Assembly: GCA_947565865.1 (NCBI GenBank)
Contig: CANOHT010000051.1
Location: forward strand, 1-15,405
DNA from: an uncultured Clostridia bacterium
Lineage (GTDB): Bacteria; Bacillota; Clostridia; Christensenellales; Aristaeellaceae
Reading direction: 5' to 3'
DNA: 15,405 nt
This document shows, one piece after another, positions 7,445-14,700 of the stretch (position 1 is its first letter; every line of letters begins with the position of its first letter). Under the pieces are notes generated by a model that was not told the DNA's origin, ran no database searches, and was given only the letters and a program-made list of their open reading frames with translations. Position numbers and translations under genes: made by a program.

Positions 7445-8803
7445 TTATTCCCCTTCCAGCTCCAACATCCGGGTCATTCGGTCAAGCTCCTGCAAAAGCT
7501 GCTGGGCGGCGATGGCGCGGCTGCCGAACAGATTGCACAGATTTTCCAGCGTGCCGGCGCCTTTGCCGTGGGTCAGCACGTTGGGCCCGGGGAAGAACAG
7601 CCCGTCCGCCGAGGCCTGGTAGTCGGCCAACTGCTCGGGCTTCACCAGCCACTTGTGCTCCTCGATGAATTCCAGGCGGCGCAGGTATTGGGCTTCCTTG
7701 TCCTCCAATTCAGCCCGGGCGTCGGCGCTGAGGTCTTCCTGGGCCAGCTTGGCCTGAACTTCGCTGAGCTTGCCTGTATACTCAGCCAGGTCTGCCTCAT
7801 AGGTGTCGATGTACATGGGTTGGGCATCCTGATACAGGTACAGAGGCGATGGACTGCTGCCATCGCAGGGCCCGGCGGCAACCTTCTCCAGCATCTCGAT
7901 GCACAGTTCAGTATGCTCCGACCCCGGATAAATCGCCCACATATCAAGAGGGGACTCAATCAGCTTCGGCTGGGCGTCATTCAGGCGGAGACAGACTATC
8001 TGATACGGGCGCTCCGGCCATGCGTTGCAGAGAGAATTTTCAAAAAGGGCGTACGTCTCCTTCCGCGTTTCCAGCTGATACAGCCGTCGGCCAATGGTAT
8101 CGCAGCGTTCCAGCAGGGCCAGCAGCTCCGGCGTGTTAAAATGGAGGGCGTCCCCGGCGTACTGCTGCTGCATCATGGCCTGATCCAGCAGCCGCCGGGC
8201 CAGCCACGCAGGATAGACGGCGGAGGTGTAGGAGCTGGCGTCCCAGCCGGTGAATACGCGGACATTGGCTTCCGGCTCCTCTTCGATGCGGTCGCACCAG
8301 CGCTCCAGAAAGTCAAGAAATTCCGGAAAGCTTTGGGGCACGTCCTCCTGCGTGAAGCCTGCCTCCAGCCAGACATCCTCCGCAATCTGCAAATAAACAA
8401 AGCCTATGCTGTCTGGCCAGGCGTACAAGCGGCCGTCGTGCATGGCTTGTTTGACGATCTGTGGGTGCATCCGGCTGACATTCGCCATGAGCACCTCGCT
8501 GTCCGACAGGTCAACGCAAAAGCCCTTTTCCATCAGAATAGACCAGTCTGCTGAATGGGTGGACCATGTATACAGATCGCAGTCGCACTCGCGAGTCACC
8601 AAAGCGGATGTGAATTGCGAGGGGGAATCATATACCTGCTCGGCCCAAGCACAGGAAACGTCTGGATGCTCTGTCTGGAATTCCAGATAACCTGGTTTAT
8701 AGACCAGCGTACCGCAGTAGGTCTTGATGGTCTCGGCAGCAGCCAATGAGGAAAGGAGCATAGCACTAATCAGTGCACAAAAGAATCGAGTGATATTTTT
8801 CAT
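7445..8803 (-). CDS. Extracellular solute-binding-like protein without permease partners
   Basis: A 452-residue exported protein. A signal peptide (MKNITRFFCALISAMLLSSLAAA, cut near residue 23) has no lipobox, unlike most Gram-positive binding proteins. Residues 120-170 (GRLYAWPDSIGF, then a hydrophobic stretch, EAGF and SFPEFLDFLERW) fit the family 1 substrate-binding protein pattern 'G.lYa.P ... kaG ... t..E.l'. Residues 284-310 (SPLDMWAIYPGSEHTELCIEMLEKV) fit the later 'a.s..skh.e.a..fl' pattern. Residues 332-385 form a charged, Glu/Lys/Leu-rich stretch likely to be a coiled coil, unusual in this fold. Nine or more Cys residues are present. The start has AAAGGAGA just upstream. No ABC permease or ATPase is adjacent, so it may pair with a distant transporter or act as a sensor. 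Family assignment is inference from pattern. Confidence 0.7.
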   Translation of the reverse strand: MKNITRFFCALISAMLLSSLAAAETIKTYCGTLVYKPGYLEFQTEHPDVSCAWAEQVYDSPSQFTSALVTRECDCDLYTWSTHSADWSILMEKGFCVDLSDSEVLMANVSRMHPQIVKQAMHDGRLYAWPDSIGFVYLQIAEDVWLEAGFTQEDVPQSFPEFLDFLERWCDRIEEEPEANVRVFTGWDASSYTSAVYPAWLARRLLDQAMMQQQYAGDALHFNTPELLALLERCDTIGRRLYQLETRKETYALFENSLCNAWPERPYQIVCLRLNDAQPKLIESPLDMWAIYPGSEHTELCIEMLEKVAAGPCDGSSPSPLYLYQDAQPMYIDTYEADLAEYTGKLSEVQAKLAQEDLSADARAELEDKEAQYLRRLEFIEEHKWLVKPEQLADYQASADGLFFPGPNVLTHGKGAGTLENLCNLFGSRAIAAQQLLQELDRMTRMLELEGE

Positions 8804-8824
8804 ATGTCTCCTTTACTAATAGTA

Positions 8825-8856
8825 GGGCGTCATCCGCTATACAGCCGATGACGCCC
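8825..8856 (-). other. Intercistronic stem-loop
   Basis: GGGCGTCATC (8825-8834) pairs perfectly with GATGACGCCC (8847-8856), with a possible inner GCT/AGC pairing. It lies between the stop of the 115-residue gene (8896) and the ribosome-binding site of the 452-residue gene. On the minus strand it is followed by TACTATTAGT, which is too poor in T for a strong terminator. It may be a leaky terminator or an mRNA-end stabiliser that lets the small protein be made in excess over the downstream genes. Confidence 0.6.
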
Positions 8857-8895
8857 GCAGGCGCATAGGATTACGGATGGAATGTGCCCTCAAGG

Positions 8896-9243
8896 TTAAG
8901 ATCTCCCGATCCAGGCATACTTTTTGCCGGCAACATAGACATTGGTGCCATCTGTCACACTTTCCAGGTAAGCGTGAGATGTTAAAGAACTGGTCGAATA
9001 GTAAAAAGTGTGGCTGGCATATACCCCGGGAGCAGAATAGATCTTTATAGCCGCCTTTAGGCCGTCTTTCAGATTGCATCTTGACCAGCTAAGATACCAA
9101 GTAGAACCGCTTGCTTGAGTTGTTTCACTCCAACGCGTAAAAGAGGTTGGAGAACCAGTCCCTTTGAACCCTACCGCCATAGCGGAAGTAATACACAGGC
9201 AGATCAGTACCATACTCAACAGCAAAGCAACAAATTTCTTCAT
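8896..9243 (-). CDS. Small secreted protein of unknown function
   Basis: A 115-residue protein with a clear Sec signal peptide (MKK, hydrophobic core, AMA cut after residue 23), giving a mature part of about 92 residues. The mature part is rich in Ser, Thr, Tyr and Trp and contains one Cys, with alternating polar and aromatic residues (STWYLSW, YASHTFYYSTSS) that suggest a beta-sandwich. It ends in Lys/Trp/Arg. I do not recognise the family; a bacteriocin-like or surface-binding role is possible but has no motif support. A ribosome-binding site AAAGGAAG lies upstream. About 45% G+C in two lines I counted is well below its neighbours, which hints at foreign origin. It is the first gene after a perfect-consensus promoter and a leader of about 200 bases, so it is probably well expressed. 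Confidence 0.75.
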   Translation of the reverse strand: MKKFVALLLSMVLICLCITSAMAVGFKGTGSPTSFTRWSETTQASGSTWYLSWSRCNLKDGLKAAIKIYSAPGVYASHTFYYSTSSLTSHAYLESVTDGTNVYVAGKKYAWIGRS

Positions 9244-9447
9244 ACGATGAAACTTCCTTTCAGTTGGTCGGTCGGTACAGAAACAAACATACCTTGCTTA
9301 GCTGATCCTGCTTTAGGAGATCGCTACCTTTAGCCCAATGGTATCGCCGCCGATAACAGAATTGTGTATATGGAGCATAAGGAATGCTGAAATCCAATAA
9401 CATAACGAAGCAACAAAAGGGAAAAGGACTAAGAGAACGATATCTTT
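9244..9447 (-). other. Long untranslated leader of the small secreted protein gene
   Basis: The stretch between the predicted transcription start (near 9447) and the ATG at 9243 is about 200 bases and AT-rich. It has small local hairpins, AGCAT/ATGCT (9375-9389) and an imperfect GATCCT/AGG-A-GATC (9303-9321). I could not match it to any known riboswitch, T-box or ribosomal-protein leader. A 16-codon frame, MFVSVPTDQLKGSFIV, runs from 9290 to 9240, and its TGA overlaps the ATG of the 115-residue gene, but it has no good ribosome-binding site. Confidence 0.45.
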
Positions 9448-9453
9448 ACTGTT

Positions 9454-9482
9454 ATTATACTGGCAGAAATAGGCGTTGTCAA
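9454..9482 (-). promoter_or_regulatory. Perfect-consensus sigma-A promoter
   Basis: On the minus strand TTGACA (9477-9482), exactly 17 bases, then TATAAT (9454-9459): both hexamers match the vegetative consensus at every base. Transcription would start near 9447 and run into the 115-residue secreted protein gene. It begins just beyond the thrC terminator, so the exported-protein group is a separate transcription unit. The match to consensus suggests high basal expression unless the leader or an unseen repressor limits it. Confidence 0.9.
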
Positions 9483-9504
9483 GTCCTTTTTTTCTATTTT
9501 TTAC

Positions 9505-9548
9505 AAATAAAAAATGCTATACGGTCAAGAGTTGATTGTATAGCATTT
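9505..9548 (-). terminator. Rho-independent terminator of thrC
   Basis: AAATGCTATAC (9512-9522) pairs perfectly with GTATAGCATTT (9538-9548), giving an 11-bp stem with a 15-base loop. Read on the minus strand it starts 36 bases after the thrC stop and is followed by a run of six T (9509-9514 on the complement), then TATTTG. The stem is AT-rich but has the expected form. The next promoter starts about 23 bases beyond it. Confidence 0.85.
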
Positions 9549-9584
9549 CAAATTCTTTCTTATTGTCCGTTTTTGCTCACTTTG

Positions 9585-11093
9585 TTATTCTTCCCGCACA
9601 CCGTCAAACCCCTCCAGCACGGCCTGGGCCATGCCGTCCTTCTCGCACTGGGCGGTGTGGCGCACGGGCAGGCGGCGAAGCTCCCGCACCTGCTCGGGGA
9701 CGGGGCGGCCGCTGAGCTTCTCAAGGGCTTCGGAGCACTGGAAGGCGTCCTTGCCTTGGGCGGCATCCTTGCCTTCCACGGCGGACAGCACGTCGGCGGC
9801 AAACTTATAGGGGCTGGCGGTGGAAACGATGACCGTGGGGGTATCGTCGCCGGTTTCCTGGCGATAGGCCCGCAGGACGTGGCTGGCCACGGCGGTGTGG
9901 GTATCCATCAGGTAGCCGTCCTGCTGGAAGCACCGGCGGATTTCCTCCGCGCACTCCTGGTCGTCCGCGTAGCCGGCGGAGAACAGGCTCTTGAGCCAGT
10001 CCAGCCGCTGCTGGCCCACATTATAGGTATAGGAATCCTTCAGCTGGCGCATCCACACAGAGATCAGCGCGCCGTCCCGATCCGCAACCTCGAAGAGCAG
10101 ACGCTCCAGATTGGAGGAGATCAGAATGTCCATGGAGGGCGAGGTGGTCTTGTAGAACTGGCGGCGGGTATCGTAAATGCCGCTGAGGAAGAAGTCGGTC
10201 AGGACGTTGTTGCGGTTGCTGGCACAAATCAGCCGCCCCACGGGCAGGCCCATGTTCATGGCATAATAGGCGGCAAGGATGTTGCCGAAGTTGCCTGTGG
10301 GCACGACGAAGTTTACGGGATCACCGATGGCAATGCGGCCTTCCGCCAGCAGGTCGGCGTAGGCGCTGAAATAGTACACGATCTGCGGCGCCAGACGGCC
10401 AAAGTTGATGGAATTGGCCGAAGACAGCACCCGGCCCCGGCTGTTCATGCTCTGGGCGAAGTCGGCGGAGGCGAACAGCTGCTTGACGCCGGTCTGGGCA
10501 TCGTCAAAGTTGCCGTTGAGGGCGATGACGTGGGTGTTGCCGCCGCCGGTGGTGGTCATCTGCAGCTTCTGCACGTCAGACACGCCGTCGGTGGGGTAGA
10601 ACACGGTGCAGGAGGTGCCGGGCACGTCCTTGAAGCCCTCCAGGGCCGCCTTGCCTGTGTCGCCGCTGGTGGCTACCAGGATGCTGACCTCCCGGGACTC
10701 CCCGTTCTTCTGGGCGGAGAGGGTGGTCAGGTGGGGGAGCAGCTGCAGCGCCATGTCCTTGAAAGCCAGGGTGGGGCCGTGGAACAGCTCAAGCACGGCA
10801 GTACTGTCATCCAGGCGGCGCAGAGGAGCGATCCGGCTGTCGTCGAATTTCGTGTCGGCGTAAGCCTGACGAACGGCGCTGTCGATTTCCTGAAGAGTGA
10901 AATCCTCCAGGTAGAGCTTGAGAATTTCAACGCCGCGCTCCTGATAGGTCATGCCTGCCAGTTCCGCCAGCTTTTTCTGACTCACCTGGGGAAACATGGC
11001 GGGAACATAGAGGCCGCCGTCATCCGCCAGACCGTGGAGAATTGCCTGAGACGCGGTGACGCAAGCGCCGCCCCGTGTGGAGAAAAAGGACAT
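9585..11093 (-). CDS. thrC: Threonine synthase
   Basis: Cytoplasmic PLP enzyme converting O-phosphohomoserine to threonine, the last step of threonine synthesis. Its 502 residues fit the long (E. coli/yeast-like) class. The N terminus has the family pattern STRGG...LADDGGLYVP. The Schiff-base lysine is Lys112 in GPTLAFKDMALQ. SGDTGKAALEGF (143-154) holds substrate-phosphate contacts, NSINFGRLAPQIVYYF (228-243) is a family signature, and VPTGNFGN (264-271) is the PLP-phosphate loop. The ATG has a GGAGTG site eight bases upstream. No hom, thrB or asd lies nearby, so threonine genes are dispersed in this genome. No T-box or threonine leader peptide was seen upstream, and transcription may come from the 136-residue gene's promoter. 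A terminator follows. Confidence 0.97.
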   Translation of the reverse strand: MSFFSTRGGACVTASQAILHGLADDGGLYVPAMFPQVSQKKLAELAGMTYQERGVEILKLYLEDFTLQEIDSAVRQAYADTKFDDSRIAPLRRLDDSTAVLELFHGPTLAFKDMALQLLPHLTTLSAQKNGESREVSILVATSGDTGKAALEGFKDVPGTSCTVFYPTDGVSDVQKLQMTTTGGGNTHVIALNGNFDDAQTGVKQLFASADFAQSMNSRGRVLSSANSINFGRLAPQIVYYFSAYADLLAEGRIAIGDPVNFVVPTGNFGNILAAYYAMNMGLPVGRLICASNRNNVLTDFFLSGIYDTRRQFYKTTSPSMDILISSNLERLLFEVADRDGALISVWMRQLKDSYTYNVGQQRLDWLKSLFSAGYADDQECAEEIRRCFQQDGYLMDTHTAVASHVLRAYRQETGDDTPTVIVSTASPYKFAADVLSAVEGKDAAQGKDAFQCSEALEKLSGRPVPEQVRELRRLPVRHTAQCEKDGMAQAVLEGFDGVREE

Positions 11094-11145
11094 GGGGGAT
11101 CACACTCCATCCGATAATATGCCGGACTCCGCCCGGGTAAGGAAA

Positions 11146-11245
11146 CAGGCGGCAGGTTGCCCCGCCGCCTGATCAAGACGATGCCCGGCCATGCTGTCCG
11201 GTCGGACGGCATAGCCAAATCAAGCCTTCGGCCGCCCCGCGGCCG
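11146..11245 (-). other. Cluster of three GC-rich stem-loops upstream of thrC
   Basis: The 158 bases between the 136-residue gene and thrC hold three predicted hairpins: CAGGCGGC/GCCGCCTG (11146-11153 with 11164-11171), a nine- to ten-pair stem with one G-T pair (11191-11212), and CGGCCGC/GCGGCCG with a three-base loop (11229-11235 with 11239-11245). None has a good U tract on the minus strand, so none is a convincing terminator. The one nearest the 136-residue gene (11229-11245) follows its stop by seven bases and could be a weak one. A T-box sequence is absent. Confidence 0.5.
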
Positions 11246-11251
11246 CGCTCG

Positions 11252-11662
11252 TCAGATGACGTAGGCCTTCATGAAATCAGGCAGGAGCTCGGGGGCCTCG
11301 CTCACAGAGAGGACGAACTTCACCCGGTGCTTTTCGCCCAGCTCCTCCAGGGTGCTGATGATGCCCTGGGCGTCGGCCAGCGCGGTGTGGGTCAGCTTGA
11401 TGAAGGCGTCCACGAAAATCACGCCCACATCGTAGTTGGACGCCAGCATGCCGCCCAGGAAGCCCACGAACATGTCGCTGTTGTTAACGTGATAGTCGTT
11501 GACGTTCACGAAGCGAACGGCGCGATCCACGTCGAACATGTAGCTGTTGTCCTTGTCCAGGAACACAACGCTGCTGCTGTCGGTCTTGGCGGTTTCGTTG
11601 GTCATATCAATAAGCCGCTTGGTTTTGCCGGAGCCTTTTTTGCCTGCAATGATCTGAATCAT
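11252..11662 (-). CDS. Small P-loop ATP-binding protein
   Basis: A 136-residue cytoplasmic protein with an intact Walker A, GKKGSGKT (residues 7-14), at the extreme N terminus and a Walker B-like strand, VGVIFVDAF, ending in Asp85. A later VKFVLSVSE strand could be a sensor. This is a minimal P-loop fold with nothing else attached. Similar short clostridial proteins are often labelled 'twitching motility protein PilT' in databases, a name I would not trust because no pilus feature is visible. The function is unknown. The start has AAGGAGG (11672-11678) nine bases upstream and its own promoter. It lies between addB and thrC on the same strand, 96 bases after the addB stop. Confidence 0.85.
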   Translation of the reverse strand: MIQIIAGKKGSGKTKRLIDMTNETAKTDSSSVVFLDKDNSYMFDVDRAVRFVNVNDYHVNNSDMFVGFLGGMLASNYDVGVIFVDAFIKLTHTALADAQGIISTLEELGEKHRVKFVLSVSEAPELLPDFMKAYVI

Positions 11663-11697
11663 GGGGGTCAGCCTCCTTACGAGTGATGTGTAGACTC

Positions 11698-11726
11698 ATT
11701 ATATACCATTTCCCGGCCAGATGCAA
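11698..11726 (-). promoter_or_regulatory. Sigma-A promoter of the small P-loop gene
   Basis: On the minus strand TTGCAT (11721-11726), 17 bases, then a perfect TATAAT (11698-11703). Transcription would start near 11691, giving a leader of about 28 bases that carries the AAGGAGG site. It lies just after the addB stop (11759). No terminator is visible between addB and this promoter, so read-through from addB is also likely. Confidence 0.75.
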
Positions 11727-11758
11727 TCCTTGCCGCGCACTTTTTGGACGGCGGCGGA

Positions 11759-14700
11759 TTACCCTTCGTTGTCTTTATTCGCGATGCGCCGGGCCAATTC
11801 CTGCCTGGTCAGGGGCGTCAGGCAGCGCTTTTCTCCGCCGGGGAGGGCGGGGTCGCGACGGCAGACGGCGGCGTAATCGCAGGTGTCGCAGGCCGACCAC
11901 TGGGCCAGCTGAGCCGGGGCGATGTCGATGCGGCCCTCCCGGATGCGGTCGGTCAGCTCGGCGGCGGTCTGCCGGGCGTGCTCAAGCAGCGCGCGCATTT
12001 CCGACAGGTCATAGGCGTCTGCCGTAGCGGACACCTCGCCGTTTTTGTTAAAGACCTTCCCCAGAGAAAATTCCTTTTCCTGGGCGTCCATGGCGTCCAC
12101 AACCTCCGTCTCCGCCAGAACCACGCCTTCCAGCCGGAGCGCCCGGGCAATCAGCCGCTCGGCCTCGGCCTTCACATCCTCATCGGCGGAAACCATGGGG
12201 TCGCGGACAGTGAAATAGAAGGCGCCCGCGGGCAGCGCGCCGGGCCGGGACTGGGAAGCCGCCTGAAGATAGATCAGAAGCTGAAGCTGTAGGCCGTACC
12301 ACAGCCGGGTGGGATCCATGTCCCGGGGGCTGCTCTTGTAGTCGATGATCCGCAGGTACAGCCCCTGATCTCCCTCATAGCGGTCGATGCGGTCAATCTT
12401 GCCCCGAAGGGCCACCCGGCGGCCGTCGCCGAGGGTCAGGATGACTGGCGGAAGTCCCCCCGGCTCGCCAAAGGCAACCTCCGCGCCGTCGGTGACGAAA
12501 TGGCTGTTGCGGGCATGGCGGGTCAGGAGCCACGCCGCGCGGCGGACATCGCGAACGTAGCTTTCGCCTAACTGGCGGCCCATGGCGTCCTCCCGGAGAG
12601 GGCCGCCCTCCCAGGCGTCGGTGATGGGAGCAAGCACCTGATCCATCAGATGGTCCGTTTGCTCCTCGTCCACCTCCGGCCAGCCGGGCAGGGCCGAGGC
12701 CAGGGTAGCATACCGGCACAGGGCCTCATGGAAGAAATCGCCCCGCTGCATGGGATCGAAAACGAAGTCTCTGCGGCGCACAGGCTTGAGGCCATAGTCC
12801 ACAAAATGCCGATAGGGACAGGCGGCGAATTCCTCCAGGCGGGAGATGCTCACCGTGTCCTGGGTAAACAGACGGCGGGTTTGCTCGGCGGTCAGCCGTC
12901 CGGCTTCCACCCGGGCGTCCAGGCCGTCCACCACCCGGCGGATGGGCGCGCCCCAGTCCCGGCTGGCCCACAGCCAGCGCAAGGCCGCCTGCCAGCGCTC
13001 GTCCATGGTATGCTGCGCGCCGTCCGCCAAGGCCCGCAGGCGCAAGGCCAGCCCCTCCAAAGCCGTCAGGGGCGAGAGGGGCGCGTCCTCCCGGCCATTC
13101 GCCGTGACGCCGCCGGTGACGCTCAGCCCGGGGAATAGAGCCTGCACGTCCCGGATCAGCCCGGCGGGACGCAGGGCCGCGCCATCCTGGCCGCCTTCGG
13201 CGTAGGTCAGGGTCAGGAAACGGTCGGGCAGGGCCAGGGTGCGGTAAAAGTCCGACTGCCTCAGGGCGCTCTGCTCCTGCTGGGTCAGGCCCACGGGGCG
13301 GCATACCGCGTCGGAAAGCACAGCCCGTTCATGCTCGGTCATCAGGCTGTCCAGGGCGGAGGCCATCACACCGTCCTGCAGCCCCATCACCAGCAGCGCG
13401 TCGATGCGCCCGGTCATCAGGTGCCCCGCCTCACCGATCATCACCGTATGGGGCGCCGGGGGCAAGCTACTGATGGCCGCGCCCGCCAGCCCCGCCTCCA
13501 GGAAGCGGGCCATGTCCTTCATGGCGCAGCGGCGCTGGCCCAGTAGCGCGTGAATCTGATCCAGCAAATCCAGCACGATCTGCCATACCTGCCGGTTCTG
13601 GGCGGCCTCGGCCATCATGCCCCGGGCCAGCAGCGCTTCCTCACGGCGCAGCAGGGCGTCATAGGCATGGATGTCCTCCAGCAGGCGGAAGACCGCCTCC
13701 ACGGAGGCCGTGGCGGTATCCGCCCGGCGCAGTCCCTCCCGCAGCTGAAGAAGGGGCGCCGTCAAACGCTGGCGCAGGGGCTCGGCCGTCTCGGCGTCGC
13801 CCCGGGTAAAGGGCGCGAGCCACTTGCCCCGGTTGACGCCGTTTTCCAGCGCGTAGTTTTCCAGCAGGAAGGCCTCGTCCTCCGTCAGGGGGGAGAAGCC
13901 TGACTTCGCGCAGTCCAGCACGTCCCTCTGGGCAAAGCCTCCGGCGACCGCCTTCAGCGCGCCCACCAGCATCCGGCAAAGGCCGTGCCGCAGGGCGGAG
14001 TCCTTCCGTGCCAGGTAGTGCGGAATGCCCGCGGCCCGCAGGGTTTCCCCCAGGATGCCGTCCAGCCCCCCGGCGGCGGGCAGGGCCACCACCATCCGCT
14101 GCCAGGGAATGCCGTCCTCATGCCACCGCCGCAGCACTGCCGCGCCATAGGCTGCCTCGGCGTAGGGGTTGGCCGCCGCGTGGATGTTAATACCGTCATA
14201 GGAGCCGTCAAAGGGCGCGTCCCGCCGGGTGAACAGATGCTTCTCCAGGTGGCGAAGAGCAGGCGTCTTGGTCTCCTGACAGAACGGAAGGTAGCGCATG
14301 TCCCAACGAAGGCCCCGGGCCTCCAGGGTGCTCATGAGCACCTGGGCGCTGCGCCGCTGGGTCAGGAAAATCCGACCGTCCGCGGCCTCTCTGGCGTCCA
14401 TGGTCAGCGTGACGGTCAGCTGATGGGCCAGCGCGGCGGCCTCCGCAAGCAGGTCGCACATGGGCTGGGGCAGCACGTCGAAGCCATAAACCCATATGTC
14501 TGCCCCGTCAGCCACGCCGCTGGCTCCCAGGCGGCGAACGGCCTCCTGCTGCTGCGCGGTCTCATCGGCAAAGCGGCCCTGGATGAGTTCCTCGTAGGCG
14601 GCCCAGACGCGCGCCAGGTCGGAAAGCTTGGCCTGGGCGGCTCCGGCGAGGCCGGCGGCGTGCTCCAGCAGCTTCTCCGGGGTGATGGCGGCCCGCTGCA

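Noticed and set aside
6385..7668. 427-codon plus-strand frame opposite the 308-residue gene
   Set aside because: It crosses a strong bidirectional terminator, and the minus-strand gene has a signal peptide and a near-perfect ribosome-binding site.
9384..11117. 577-codon plus-strand frame across thrC
   Set aside because: Antisense to thrC and running through its terminator and the promoter on the other strand; composition is typical of a shadow frame.
11094..11251. T-box leader for thrC
   Set aside because: No AGGGTGGNACCGCG-like sequence is visible, and the stems present do not form the T-box arrangement.
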